DNA from: CAZWVI01 sp964637165
GTDB taxonomy: Bacteria; Planctomycetota; UBA1135
NCBI GenBank assembly: GCA_964637165.1
Contig: CAZWVI010000004.1
Location: 1-64,000 of the forward strand
DNA: 64,000 nt
Reading direction: 5' to 3'
Position numbers and translations under genes: made by a program
The notes under the pieces: model-generated
Database searches by the model: none
What the model saw: only the letters and a program-made list of their open reading frames with translations
What the model was told of the DNA's origin: nothing
Shown here: piece by piece, positions 37,102 through 46,979 of the stretch
How positions within the stretch are numbered: position 1 is the stretch's first letter
Layout of the letters: the number at the start of each line of letters is the position of its first letter

Positions 37102-38994
37102 ATGTCGATTAGTAAACGCCTGTTTAAAGGTCTGGTACTCGGGGCGCTCGCTGGATGGACAGTTGGAGCCCTCGAATCCACCGTGGTGGGGACCATGACA
37201 GCACTGTCATTCCCAACGCCACTGTTCGATTCATTCTTGGTGGCGCGACATTTCGCGATGGCGGGCGCATTTATTGGCTTAGTTGCCGGCTTCCTGCCTC
37301 GGCGGCTGCGGCCAAGCCGAAACGGATCTTGGCTAGGTCTTATTTTTGCTTCGTTGGCATTGCTCAGTGGATTAAGTTGGGTGCATCAACAGGTTTTCGA
37401 TGCGGTTCCAATGTTTGCCCTCGGTCCAATTTTGGCAAGTTTTGCGCTGACAATTGCTTGTGCTGCAGCTGGCTATGCGTTCGGTTCGGTACCAATGCCA
37501 ACCCTGTTAGCAATCATGCTTTCAATTACTGGACATTGGGGCACGGTTCTTACCGCCAAGCAAGATAGAAATGGCCTTGTCGGTGAACGTACGGCGGCTA
37601 TGCCAGATGCTCCCAATGTCTTGTTTTTATTAGTCGACACTCTGCGCGCCGATCACCTTGGAAGCTACGGGTATGAAAAAATAAAAACACCACGCCTTGA
37701 TGCACTAGCCGCAAGCGGCATGAAATTTAATTCGGCATGGGCTCAAGCGACTTGGACACGACCATCAGTTGCCAGTGTCATGACTTCGTTATATCCAGCC
37801 AGTCACCGCACAAACTTTCTTGAAGTTCGCGTACCCGAGCAACTCGACACACTCGCCGAAGTCATGCAAAGCGCCGGTTATCGCACCTGCGGGTTATCGG
37901 CGAACCGTAATGTTTCTGAAATTTTTGGTTTCGCTCAGGGCTTTGATGACTTCTGGGCTTATAGCTCTTCAGAATTAAATTCGATTTTGCGTTTCACTTC
38001 ATGGGAACGCGGACGTGTTGTATTAAGTAAGTATCTAGGAATTGGGCGCGCCAAGAAGGGCAAAGATAGTAGTAATGCGGCCGCCTTAAATGTGCGTGCG
38101 CTTGAATGGTTTGACAATAAGAAAGATCAAATGCCATGGTTCATGTACATTCAATACATTGACCCTCATGGCCCCTATGCCCCACCCGCTGATTTCTTAG
38201 CAGAAAAAGGTATCGACATTTTGCCAAAAGAAATTCTCAAGCAAGTCGGTGGCGTAAATAAAGAAGCTCCGTTCCCATTTGGTGCTCAAGAGTTAGTTGA
38301 CCCCAAATTACTTGAACGCATTGTGCGACTTTACGATGCGGAAATTGAGTACACCGACCGGGAAGTCGGTCGATTGCTTGATGAATTAAAAGCGCGCGGA
38401 CAACTTGAAAACACCATGATTGTGCTGACCTCTGACCACGGTGAAGAGTTCTATGAGCACAAACAATTCGGCCACGGACAATCTACCTTTAGCGAGTTGT
38501 CGCATATTCCGTTATTCATCTCTGGGCCCAACATTAAACCAGGAGTTAGTTCAGCACCCGTTGAATTGGTCGACTTGTATCCAACCATGGCAACTTGGGC
38601 GGGTGCGGCAACTCCACAGAACATTCAAGGCAAGGACCTTTCGGTGCTGTTGGCCGGCGGCCAAGAAAAGAATCGCAACTCTTTGGTTCAAAACATCAAA
38701 GTTGGCGAGCTGCACAGTTTAATTATCAAGAATCATAAATTGGTGCAAGTGCGCCACAGTGATGGTCAAGAAACTTGGATGCTTTTTGACATCACCACCG
38801 ACCCCCTTGAACAAAACAACATTGCTAACTTAAACCCTGAGATGGTCGCGGAGATGCGCAGCATCTTTGATGTAAGACGCAAGACTTCCGAAGCGTTTAA
38901 AGTTTCCCAAAGCACCGAAGTGACATTCGATGATGCGACATCTAAAGATCTTGAAGATCTTGGCTACCTAGATAGCGATGAAGAAGAGGAATGA
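37102..38994 (+). CDS. Membrane-anchored sulfatase-fold enzyme with Thr nucleophile position
   Basis: 630 residues. Four N-terminal hydrophobic segments (to about 150) precede an alkaline-phosphatase-superfamily/sulfatase domain: metal motif LLVDTLRADHLGSYGY (about 176-191), WTRPSVAS with Thr219 where sulfatases have the formylglycine Cys, and TSDHGEEFYEH. The CxPxR motif is absent, so it cannot be a formylglycine sulfatase. The membrane-plus-outer-domain layout recalls lipoteichoic acid synthase and phosphoethanolamine transferases, which use Thr. A group transfer to the exopolysaccharide is inferred. The C-terminus ends LGYLDSDEEEE. Four-base overlap with the next gene. Confidence 0.85.
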   Translation: MSISKRLFKGLVLGALAGWTVGALESTVVGTMTALSFPTPLFDSFLVARHFAMAGAFIGLVAGFLPRRLRPSRNGSWLGLIFASLALLSGLSWVHQQVFDAVPMFALGPILASFALTIACAAAGYAFGSVPMPTLLAIMLSITGHWGTVLTAKQDRNGLVGERTAAMPDAPNVLFLLVDTLRADHLGSYGYEKIKTPRLDALAASGMKFNSAWAQATWTRPSVASVMTSLYPASHRTNFLEVRVPEQLDTLAEVMQSAGYRTCGLSANRNVSEIFGFAQGFDDFWAYSSSELNSILRFTSWERGRVVLSKYLGIGRAKKGKDSSNAAALNVRALEWFDNKKDQMPWFMYIQYIDPHGPYAPPADFLAEKGIDILPKEILKQVGGVNKEAPFPFGAQELVDPKLLERIVRLYDAEIEYTDREVGRLLDELKARGQLENTMIVLTSDHGEEFYEHKQFGHGQSTFSELSHIPLFISGPNIKPGVSSAPVELVDLYPTMATWAGAATPQNIQGKDLSVLLAGGQEKNRNSLVQNIKVGELHSLIIKNHKLVQVRHSDGQETWMLFDITTDPLEQNNIANLNPEMVAEMRSIFDVRRKTSEAFKVSQSTEVTFDDATSKDLEDLGYLDSDEEEE

Positions 38995-40160
38995 GTGCAA
39001 CAGTTAAAGTTTACGAAGGAGTTAACTCACTTACCACTCATGGCAAACAATGGAATCAACTGCTTGCACAAAGTGGCAATCCATCTTTTTTTCTAACCAT
39101 TCCGTGGTTGCAATGTTGGGCCAAACATTGGCTTGGGCAACGCAATTTTTTATTAGTAGTCGCCGAACGCGATGGCAAGTGGATTGGCGGACTACCGCTA
39201 ACCTTGGGCCAGGGAAAAATTGGAGCGCGATGGAAAGTGCGCAAGTTAGAATTTGCTGGAGCACCGTACTTTGACCGCATGGAACTCCCTGCTGCAAACG
39301 CACAAGATTGCAATGAAGCACTTGAGGCAATCCTAAGCTGGGCCAACCATGAACTCAAGGGCTGGACTGCTCTCGGCTTCAATGAAGTTCCAAACGGCTC
39401 CAACACCTTAAACGCTTTTAAAAGTATCGCAGCCCAACAGGGATTTGGATTGCACACGGTTTTAACTTCCAAAGCACCAATGGTTGATTTAAAAACCAAA
39501 GGCAAAACGTCGAGCAAATATCGTCGACAATTGCGCCAATCGATGGAGAAACTTTGTGAACGCGGAGAAGTTTGCAGCGACTTCTTCACCGTTAAAGAAG
39601 ATCAAATTGACTCACTTGTCAAGGAGTGCTCCGATGTTGAGGCGACCAGCTGGAAGGGTGATGATGGGGTAGGAATTTTTCGCGACCAAGCGCATCAGAA
39701 ATTTGTTGCAGACTTGTGGAAGTCATTAGCAGCAAATGATGGAATTGCGTTGGCGACCATTCGACTAGATGGCGAACTGATTATTTACCACTGGGGATTT
39801 AGGCACCAAGGTCGCTTTCTTTCCTACAACATGGCCCAGCGACCAGAAACTAATAATGTTCGTGGCGGATCGCTTATTTTAAGGCTCATGGTTGAAGAAG
39901 GTGAGGCGCTTAACTTCGATGCCATCGATGCATCACGCGGCTCGCTAACTAGCCCCAATGTCATCGGTCGTTACCACGGGCCGATCCGCGACCATGGCAA
40001 CATTGTTGTTTACAGCAATACTGCCAAGGGTTCGCTGTTATCACTATTTCGCCACAGCATTCTTCCGGTGTGGCGCCAGCTGCGTAAAAAGCCTGGTCCT
40101 CCACAACTTGAAGATAAAACGGAGCTAACTGATTCACCGTGCATCAACGAGTCTGCCTAG
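38991..40160 (+). CDS. FemAB/GNAT-like acyltransferase (Acetyltransf_6)
   Basis: 389 residues. The layout matches BioF2/CelD-like proteins in exopolysaccharide loci: an N-terminal WNQLLAQSGNPSFFLTIPWL, KYRRQLRQSMEKL in the middle, then ALATIRLDGELIIYHWGFRH and SYNMAQRPETNNVRGGSLIL. The double GNAT fold transfers an acyl or aminoacyl group. Similar proteins accompany PEP-CTERM/exosortase and cellulose-like loci, but no exosortase gene is seen here. Cytoplasmic. The deacetylase gene starts within its last codons. Confidence 0.82.
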   Translation: MSATVKVYEGVNSLTTHGKQWNQLLAQSGNPSFFLTIPWLQCWAKHWLGQRNFLLVVAERDGKWIGGLPLTLGQGKIGARWKVRKLEFAGAPYFDRMELPAANAQDCNEALEAILSWANHELKGWTALGFNEVPNGSNTLNAFKSIAAQQGFGLHTVLTSKAPMVDLKTKGKTSSKYRRQLRQSMEKLCERGEVCSDFFTVKEDQIDSLVKECSDVEATSWKGDDGVGIFRDQAHQKFVADLWKSLAANDGIALATIRLDGELIIYHWGFRHQGRFLSYNMAQRPETNNVRGGSLILRLMVEEGEALNFDAIDASRGSLTSPNVIGRYHGPIRDHGNIVVYSNTAKGSLLSLFRHSILPVWRQLRKKPGPPQLEDKTELTDSPCINESA

Positions 40161-41323
40161 ATAAAATCCCGATCATGACCTTTCACAGTGTGCGCAAGAG
40201 CCACACTGAAGAGTTAGGTCCAAGCGGTGAGCTCACTCTACCAGACGATGTTTTTGAAAAAGTAATTCGTGATTTAAAAGTTGCCGGCTACAACAGCATT
40301 AACTGCCAGGAACTTTTTGCCCACTTAAGTAGCGGAAAGCCGCTTCCCAGCAAGCCGGTTCTATTAAGCTTTGATGATGGTTATTTAGACAATTGGACGA
40401 TTGCCGCGCCAATTTTGCGGCGCCATGGAATGCGTGGCGTTGTATTTATTGCGACTAACTTCATCGACCCTAGTGAGCAAGTACGCCAAACCAGCAGTCA
40501 GCAGGACAATCCTCCTGAACGCGGCTACTTAAATGCTGCCGAGCTTCGTTCACTCGACCAAGAAGGTGTGCTCGAGGTGCAATCACATACTGCCGGCCAC
40601 AGCCAAGTGGCAACAAGTAATAATGTTATTGATTACCATCGGCCCGAAAAACGTAATCAGTGGCTTGAGCGGAATGCCGCAACGAATGAACAGTTGGCGC
40701 AAGAACATAGTGGGGCAACAAACATCGTTGCTTGGGGAACTCCGGTGTTTGAACAACACTGGTCATCCCCCGCCACTGCTTTTCTGCATCAAGCTGAGTT
40801 AAGTGAAGAACTTCAAGCTTGGGTCACAAGCCAAGGTGGCGAACAATTTTTCCAGCGCAGCGATTGGCGTGCACAATTAGATGCAATCGTTGCAAGAGTC
40901 GGCGTTGTTGGACAACAGGAATCAGCAGAAGCACAACGCCAAAGGATTCTTACTGATTTAGTTAAATCTAAAGCTTGCTTAGAAGAAATACTTGGCCACA
41001 CGGTGCCATTTTTGGCATGGCCTGGCGGTGGTAGCTCCAAGCTCGCTGTTGACTTGGCGATTGATAAAGCCGGCTACCTTGCGACCTTTGGCACTAACCG
41101 AAAAAACCCCGGGGTCGCCCAGGATATTCGCGCGATTCCAAGGGCTTACTTCCGTCAAAACTATCGTGGCAAGAACGATTTAGAATTACGCGCCGCCCTA
41201 TGTAAGAGTATTATTGATTGGGAATCTGGCAAGCTTAGCGGATACTTCCAAGGCTTTATTACCCGCCGCCGAATGCGCTTAGATGGAGACACAAGTTTCC
41301 CCAATAAGCCGCAACGGAATTAA
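40139..41323 (+). CDS. Polysaccharide deacetylase (NodB homology, CE4-like)
   Basis: 394 residues from a GTG overlapping the previous gene by 22 bases; an ATG at 40175 is also possible. NodB motif 1 SFDDGYLDN with D79 and D80, motif 2 SHTAGH with metal ligands H150 and H154, and a later LAWPGGGSS. A long insertion (about 155-275) is unusual. No signal peptide is seen. CE4 enzymes remove N-acetyl groups from amino sugars; here the target is likely the exopolysaccharide or its precursor. The TAA stop overlaps the convergent TAA stop by four bases. Confidence 0.86.
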   Translation: MHQRVCLDKIPIMTFHSVRKSHTEELGPSGELTLPDDVFEKVIRDLKVAGYNSINCQELFAHLSSGKPLPSKPVLLSFDDGYLDNWTIAAPILRRHGMRGVVFIATNFIDPSEQVRQTSSQQDNPPERGYLNAAELRSLDQEGVLEVQSHTAGHSQVATSNNVIDYHRPEKRNQWLERNAATNEQLAQEHSGATNIVAWGTPVFEQHWSSPATAFLHQAELSEELQAWVTSQGGEQFFQRSDWRAQLDAIVARVGVVGQQESAEAQRQRILTDLVKSKACLEEILGHTVPFLAWPGGGSSKLAVDLAIDKAGYLATFGTNRKNPGVAQDIRAIPRAYFRQNYRGKNDLELRAALCKSIIDWESGKLSGYFQGFITRRRMRLDGDTSFPNKPQRN

Positions 41324-43143
41324 TATTCTTCGTCTTCGGTATCGGTGTATCCGAGGCCAGACAACATATCGATATCAGTTTGAGATTGGTTGTCGACCCC
41401 ATCGTTAACCTCTACGGTCGCCAAAAATTGGTCGAGCTCGGCGCGCAATTCAGCGGCAATCTCCTGATTATCATCAATCAAATTCTTTTCTAAACCTTCA
41501 CCGCTTCGGTAAAGAAATTCTTCCCCACTTAGCGAACGAACATACTTCCAATCATTTTTCAACCAACCAAGCATGCGTTTGTCGTCCAGATTTCGCTGGT
41601 ATGCCTCCATGTAAATACCGCGATCAATTTTGCCATCAGCCATTAAATCGACACCGTGTAAATCTTTGGGAACTTCCATTCCTGCCATACTCAAAATCGT
41701 TGGCATTAAATCGATTTGGCTCGCCGGAGCACTGGAGCGGGATCCAGAAACCCCACTAGCCGGACGCACTACGCAAACAATTCGTTGAGTTGCGTCGAAC
41801 AAACTGTAGTGATGATTTAATACATAACCACCTTCGCCAAAGCACTCGCCGTGGTCAGCTACTAGCGCAATGATGGTGTTTTTAAGACCAGGATCTTTCT
41901 TGTTTAAGCTGTCAATGAGTTGTCCCAAAAGATTGTCGATACGTTCAATCTCGGCACGCTGAAGCACCAACTCGTGTTCAACTTCTTGATCAACAGCGTG
42001 TGGACCTTCTTCAGCTCTGGCTAAGGCACGCTCAACCAACTCTTCCGGAGCGTTATACGGGTGATGCGCATCGAAGAAATGTGCCCACAAGAAGGCTGGT
42101 CGATCGCCAGTTGATTCCAACCAACTCTCAGCTCTAGCCAATGTTACTTCGCCAGGAATATACTTACTGTCCGGCATTAAATTGCGCGGCAACAGTCGTT
42201 CAGCTAATTTGCTGGAAAATGCTATTCCGGCCAACAAGCTAACACTTGGTTCAACGACGGGACGGTAATCATAAACCTGAAAATCGCGGTCAAAGCCAAA
42301 GGCACCCTTTAAGGAGTATCCGCTAACAAAAGCTCCAGTTGCATAACCTTTATCTGCCAAGTAACGTGGTAAACGCGGAACATCCAGTTCCGGGGCGGTT
42401 AAGCCATTTGAACGTAGACCGTGGGTCGGTGGATATAGACCCGACAAAATAGAAGTGTGTGCTGGAGCTGTAATGCTGGCCACCGCGTGGAAATTATCAA
42501 ACACGACTCCTTCATCGGCTAGGGCTTGAAGATTCGGAGTGTCAAGACCACCGCCTCCATAGAGCGGCAATGTGTCGGCGCGCACGGTATCCCACGAAAT
42601 CAGAACAACATTGGGAGCCGATGAATCATAGTCGCCAATATTTGGCCCAGTGCCGGACGCATGCTCTTGGTTGCGCATCGAAAACAACAGCCACAACATC
42701 GGGATAATGAAAAGTGAAATGCGACCAAGGCTTTTGGCCTTCATAGCACTCATGATTGATGATTGCCGCCAAAGGGAAAATGACAACACGCAACCAGGGA
42801 TTGTCCAAAACCAATTCATTCCCATGGTATTTCCCGCCCAACTCCAATTTGCCGGATTAAGCCCGCCAAATCCTCGCAATAAGAAAAGTGCCAACATTCC
42901 ACCGACCCAAAGCAAAGTCCATGGCGGTTTAATGCTCAGCAAGTCGGCGCTTTTTCCAAGAATCCAAAATAGGATTCCATAAATAACCATGGGCGCAAGC
43001 GGTCCCACCAGTAAAAACATTGAATCTTCAACGACTTCGAATTTTAGCGAGTAAACCAATCCGGCTTCGAAGATACCTAGCGCCCAACCGACAATCATCG
43101 CGGTACGGGCGTTCGAAAAGTTACTTAATTCTGATGTGCTCAT
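41320..43143 (-). CDS. Membrane-anchored sulfatase-fold enzyme with Thr nucleophile position (tandem copy 1)
   Basis: 607 residues. Four or five hydrophobic segments cover about 13-156. The sulfatase-fold domain then shows LISWDTVRADTLPLYGGGG, ASITAPAHTSILSG with Thr225 in place of the formylglycine Cys, GFDRDFQVYDYR, FDAHHPY and VADHGECFGEGG. It ends LGYTDTEDEEY. It is a close paralogue of the next gene, with near-identical stretches such as LSGLYPPTHGLRSNG. Not a classical sulfatase for lack of CxPxR. Probably modifies surface polysaccharide; substrate unknown. Overlaps its neighbour by ATGA. Confidence 0.85.
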   Translation of the reverse strand: MSTSELSNFSNARTAMIVGWALGIFEAGLVYSLKFEVVEDSMFLLVGPLAPMVIYGILFWILGKSADLLSIKPPWTLLWVGGMLALFLLRGFGGLNPANWSWAGNTMGMNWFWTIPGCVLSFSLWRQSSIMSAMKAKSLGRISLFIIPMLWLLFSMRNQEHASGTGPNIGDYDSSAPNVVLISWDTVRADTLPLYGGGGLDTPNLQALADEGVVFDNFHAVASITAPAHTSILSGLYPPTHGLRSNGLTAPELDVPRLPRYLADKGYATGAFVSGYSLKGAFGFDRDFQVYDYRPVVEPSVSLLAGIAFSSKLAERLLPRNLMPDSKYIPGEVTLARAESWLESTGDRPAFLWAHFFDAHHPYNAPEELVERALARAEEGPHAVDQEVEHELVLQRAEIERIDNLLGQLIDSLNKKDPGLKNTIIALVADHGECFGEGGYVLNHHYSLFDATQRIVCVVRPASGVSGSRSSAPASQIDLMPTILSMAGMEVPKDLHGVDLMADGKIDRGIYMEAYQRNLDDKRMLGWLKNDWKYVRSLSGEEFLYRSGEGLEKNLIDDNQEIAAELRAELDQFLATVEVNDGVDNQSQTDIDMLSGLGYTDTEDEEY

Positions 43144-44939
43144 TCTTCGTCATCCTGGTCCAAATAACCCAATTGACTCATGGTGCGCAATTCGGCTTCG
43201 GACAAGTCAAGCCCATGCCCATTACGCACTTCAATGGTCGCGAGAAATTTGTTCAACTGTTCACGCATGTAATCTAAAATTTCACCTTGCGAGTCGGCGA
43301 GATCTTTAGTTTCATCGTTACGTTTAAATAAGCGTTCTTCTCCGGCTAGACTACGAATGTATTTCCAATCACCCTCCACCCAACCTTGTAATCTCTCGTC
43401 ACCTAATCTTTCCATGAAGGCTTCCATGTAAATACCAGCACGCACCGATGTTGGATCTTCAACCTGCATGACATCAACACCTTGCCATTCCTTGGGAATT
43501 TCAATTCCAAGTGCGCCACAAATGCTTGGCGCAATATCAATTTGACTAAATGGTCCGTGACTGCGACGCACGCCGCCACCGTTGCCACCGGGGAAACGAA
43601 TCACCGCTGGTATATGTTGCGTTGCCGCGAACAAGCTCGATTCGTGTTCTAAATTAATTCCACCTTCGCCAAAACATTCGCCATGATCTGACACTAAAAC
43701 CAACATGGTGTTTTCAAGTTTTGGATCTGACTTGCGTAAATTTTCAATCAAGTCAGCAAGTTGCTGATCAATTTGTTCGATCTCAGCACGCTGCATTACC
43801 AACTCTTCTTCGTCCTCAGAATCAACCGCGTGCGGACCTTCGCTAGCGCGCGCCAATGCTCGCTGCTTCCACTTTTCTGGTGGCAAGTAAGGGCCGTGTG
43901 CATCAAACAAATGCACCCACATAAATTTGGCACCGGCTTGTTGTTGATACCAGTCACTCGCACGGCCAACGACCGTATCGCCACTTACCGAGAACGTTCC
44001 ACGCAAACCTTCAGGCAAAAACATGCGCGCAAAGGAAGATGAAAAACGCAGTAGTTGTAAAAGCTGGGTGAGGGCTGTGGAATCGGTACGATAATCGTAA
44101 ATCTCAAAGCCGCGGTCAAAGCCAAACTTTGGATCAACTGGCAAAGCGGAGACAAAGGCTCCAGTGTGCCACCCATTTTCCATCAGCAATTCCGGAAGAC
44201 GCACTTCCTCAAGCTCTGGTGCTAAGTGACCATTCGAGCGCAAGCCATGTGAGGGTGGATAAAGTCCGGTCAGCATGGTGGTATGAGCCGGTCCAGTAAT
44301 CGAGGCAACCGCCTGGAAATCTTCGAATAAAACCCCCTCGTCGGCCAAGCTTTGTAAGGCTGGAGTCTCTAAACCGCCACCACCCCACAGCGGGAGAGTA
44401 TCGGCCCGAACGGTGTCCCAACTGACCAAAACTACATTGACCGCATCGGCTGGGTCGCTTTTTCCAGTAAATGGATGCGTTACAGCGCTCGACTGCATCA
44501 GCCAAAAGAGCCCCCACCCAATAACAGGGGCCAATGCGGATAACTTGCCAAGCCAAGCAACAACCCTAGGGGCTTGTTCTCTTCGCAATAAACTCCACAA
44601 CCATAATGAACCAGCAATTCCGATAGCCAAACGGTGGTAGTCGTGTGCCATCGGCAACTTGCGCTCCCAGCACAGCAATAAAACGCCGGCCGCGCCTATC
44701 CAGTACAGCAGTGGCCAATTTAATTGCTTACCCAAACCATTGGCCACTTTAGCTAGCAGCCAGCCACCCAAACCATAAAAGACCATGGCGCAAAGCGGAA
44801 TTAACAGGATCGCCGCTGGGACTCCAAGGTGCTCAGTATTCGTTAAAACAAACCCTGCGTCCAAAGCGCCCAGCGCCCAACCACACAACACCGCCTTTCG
44901 TTCTTGTTCGCCAGGATTCATCTTCATAGATTCTACCAT
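43140..44939 (-). CDS. Membrane-anchored sulfatase-fold enzyme with Thr nucleophile position (tandem copy 2)
   Basis: 599 residues from the ATG at 44939 (TGATG with the peptidase stop); a TTG one codon earlier is less likely. Membrane segments cover about 15-150, then LVSWDTVRADTLPLWGGGG, ASITGPAHTTMLTG with Thr215 at the nucleophile position, GFDRGFEIYDYR, FDAHGPY and VSDHGECFGEGG, ending LGYLDQDDEE. Tandem paralogue of the 41320-43143 gene. The outside-facing catalytic domain on a membrane bundle resembles LtaS/EptA-type transferases by layout only. Cotranscribed with the upstream M20 peptidase. Confidence 0.85.
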   Translation of the reverse strand: MVESMKMNPGEQERKAVLCGWALGALDAGFVLTNTEHLGVPAAILLIPLCAMVFYGLGGWLLAKVANGLGKQLNWPLLYWIGAAGVLLLCWERKLPMAHDYHRLAIGIAGSLWLWSLLRREQAPRVVAWLGKLSALAPVIGWGLFWLMQSSAVTHPFTGKSDPADAVNVVLVSWDTVRADTLPLWGGGGLETPALQSLADEGVLFEDFQAVASITGPAHTTMLTGLYPPSHGLRSNGHLAPELEEVRLPELLMENGWHTGAFVSALPVDPKFGFDRGFEIYDYRTDSTALTQLLQLLRFSSSFARMFLPEGLRGTFSVSGDTVVGRASDWYQQQAGAKFMWVHLFDAHGPYLPPEKWKQRALARASEGPHAVDSEDEEELVMQRAEIEQIDQQLADLIENLRKSDPKLENTMLVLVSDHGECFGEGGINLEHESSLFAATQHIPAVIRFPGGNGGGVRRSHGPFSQIDIAPSICGALGIEIPKEWQGVDVMQVEDPTSVRAGIYMEAFMERLGDERLQGWVEGDWKYIRSLAGEERLFKRNDETKDLADSQGEILDYMREQLNKFLATIEVRNGHGLDLSEAELRTMSQLGYLDQDDEE

Positions 44940-46360
44940 CAAGCAAAGGAACTCAATAGTTCAGCGACACAAGCCGTGAGCTTCTTTCCCGTTGGGATAT
45001 GCAGGAATTCATTCGGTCCATGAGCATTGGAGTTTGGACCCAACACTCCGGTTATCAAAAACTGAGCTTTGGGGAATTTTTTCCCAAGCAATCCCATTAA
45101 GGGAATCGTGCCCCCTTCCCCCATCCAAGCTGGATCATTGCCAAAGTAACGCGCCGAAGATTTCATCATCGCGCTTTCCAGCCATGAAGCAAGTGGCGGC
45201 GCGTTCCAACCATTGGCACCTTTCTCTGGAATAAATTCAACCTTCGCGCCATAAGGGATATCTTTGGTTAGCAAAGTTTGAATTGCATCAGTGCATTCAC
45301 GCCAATCGGCGGTTGGCGGCAAACGCAAAGATAATTTGACCGATGTTTGAGGACGTAAAACATTTCCGGCACGTGCCAAGGGCGGTAAACCGTCAACACC
45401 CGTTACCGAGAGAGTTGGTAACCATGTTCGCGCCAGCACTTGTTCTGTTCCGCCAATAGTCATCGGCTCGGCGCCTTCCAAAAATGGATACTGCCGCCAA
45501 GTCGCATCGCCCATAATTTCGGCCACACTTGCTGCTTGTTGGCGCCGCTCGCCAGGAATTTCGACGTGAAATTCTTTCGGAATTAGCGCACCCGTTTGCG
45601 GGTCTTCTAAGCGGTCAAGTAGCATCCGCAAAATTCTAAAACTTGAAGGAACAATTCCACTTGCATCACCGCTGTGCACACCTTCATGCAAAATAGAAAT
45701 TTTCAAATCTCCGGCGACCATGCCGCGCAGAGAAGTGGTACTCCACATTCTTTCATAATCGCCGGCACCAGAATCTAAACACACCACCAAACCAATTTCG
45801 CCCATGCGTTGCTCTAGATGAGAGATGTAGGCCGGCAAATCAGGAGAGCCACTTTCCTCTGAGGCCTCGATCATTACCACGCAACGCGGATGGCTTCCGC
45901 CAAATTTCTGGGCGGCCTCAATCGCAGTCAATGATGCATATGCGGCATAACCATCGTCAGCGCCGCCGCGCCCATACAAACGATCGTTTTCAATTTTCGG
46001 CTGCCATGGTCCAAGGTCTTCGCGCCAGCCAGACATTTCCGGTTGCTTATCTAAATGTCCATACATCAACACCGTGCCCACTTCATCATTTTGCACTTCA
46101 CCAAAGGCTGGCACTTCAATAAAGATTAACGGAGTGCGGTTTTCTAAACACACAACTTCAAGTTGCATTCCGGCAATTTTTCGTTTTGCGCACCAATTAA
46201 AAATGTGCTCAACCGCCTTTTCTAAATGACCAGTTTGCTGCCACTCTTTATCAAATAACGGCGACAACGCCGGAATTTTAATGTACTCAACTAACTCTGG
46301 AACCAATTCTTGCTCCCAAGTTCGATCCACCCACGCAAACAGGTCTTGCTCGTCACTCAT
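44939..46360 (-). CDS. M20-family metallopeptidase (dipeptidase)
   Basis: 473 residues from the ATG at 46360; an ATG eight codons upstream gives an atypical extra leader. M20 pattern: LMYGHLDKQPE (first metal His/Asp), YGRGGADDGYA with bridging Asp, IEASEESGSPD with the catalytic Glu pair, VCLDSGAGD and a terminal GPNSNAHGPNE carrying the last His ligand. A dimerisation domain lies at about 210-390. Such di-zinc enzymes cleave dipeptides or deacylate amino acids in the cytoplasm. Fits with the peptide transporter and aminopeptidase nearby. Confidence 0.91.
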   Translation of the reverse strand: MSDEQDLFAWVDRTWEQELVPELVEYIKIPALSPLFDKEWQQTGHLEKAVEHIFNWCAKRKIAGMQLEVVCLENRTPLIFIEVPAFGEVQNDEVGTVLMYGHLDKQPEMSGWREDLGPWQPKIENDRLYGRGGADDGYAAYASLTAIEAAQKFGGSHPRCVVMIEASEESGSPDLPAYISHLEQRMGEIGLVVCLDSGAGDYERMWSTTSLRGMVAGDLKISILHEGVHSGDASGIVPSSFRILRMLLDRLEDPQTGALIPKEFHVEIPGERRQQAASVAEIMGDATWRQYPFLEGAEPMTIGGTEQVLARTWLPTLSVTGVDGLPPLARAGNVLRPQTSVKLSLRLPPTADWRECTDAIQTLLTKDIPYGAKVEFIPEKGANGWNAPPLASWLESAMMKSSARYFGNDPAWMGEGGTIPLMGLLGKKFPKAQFLITGVLGPNSNAHGPNEFLHIPTGKKLTACVAELLSSFA

Positions 46361-46397
46361 GCAACCCAGGATAGCGGCGCACATCTAGAATAGGGTC

Positions 46398-46979
46398 ATG
46401 AGTGACCTCGAAATGTCCCTTGATACTCTAGATTCAAAACATCCGCGCGGTTGTGGATTTTGGGGTGCTACCGGATGCCTTGGCTTTGCGCTTGTTGGTG
46501 CAATTGGGATTTGGTGGCTGAAAGGATTTATTACTGATCACCTTACTTTGGACCCCGCCGAGGCGGCGATTATCGCCGAACAAGTAATCGACCTCAACCT
46601 TCCTGAAGACTTTGCCTATCAGCAGGCCTTTGCCACCGATGACAGCAAAATTGCCTGGGCGACTGAAGATGGCGCTGAACCAACATCGCCAATCATTATG
46701 GTTATTTGGGATGCAAAAGGTGAAGTTGACAAGAACAACGTTCTGGCTGGTTTCGAAAAAAATCGCACACAAGGCGAAGAGGCCACTTTTCTTGGAAGGA
46801 TTGAAATTGAATATCACGGGGAAGCGGCCGAGCTTGCTGAATCCGAGTACGAAGATGGCCGCAAAGAATACACCTTTATTCAAGCCGGCGACCCCGGCAT
46901 ATTAATGGTGGTATTCGCTGGTCCAGCCAGTATCGTGACCGCGGAATGGGTCGACGGAATACTTAACTATGAACAATAG
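46398..46979 (+). CDS. Membrane-anchored protein of unknown function
   Basis: 193 residues. A single hydrophobic segment at about 22-44 (ATGCLGFALVGAIGIWWLKGF) follows a polar N-terminus; the rest is acidic with alternating beta-like strands (SPIIMVIWDA, EATFLGRIEIEYHG, PGILMVVFAGP). No known motif recognised. Divergent from the M20 peptidase gene and convergent with the M1 aminopeptidase, whose end it overlaps by 17 bases. Confidence 0.6.
   Translation: MSDLEMSLDTLDSKHPRGCGFWGATGCLGFALVGAIGIWWLKGFITDHLTLDPAEAAIIAEQVIDLNLPEDFAYQQAFATDDSKIAWATEDGAEPTSPIIMVIWDAKGEVDKNNVLAGFEKNRTQGEEATFLGRIEIEYHGEAAELAESEYEDGRKEYTFIQAGDPGILMVVFAGPASIVTAEWVDGILNYEQ

Noticed and set aside
37102..38994. Classical formylglycine sulfatase
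   Set aside because: No CxPxR or SxPxR motif; Thr219 takes the position of the modified residue.
39056..39589. 177-codon minus-strand open frame
   Set aside because: Antisense to the FemAB-like acyltransferase; no recognisable domain.
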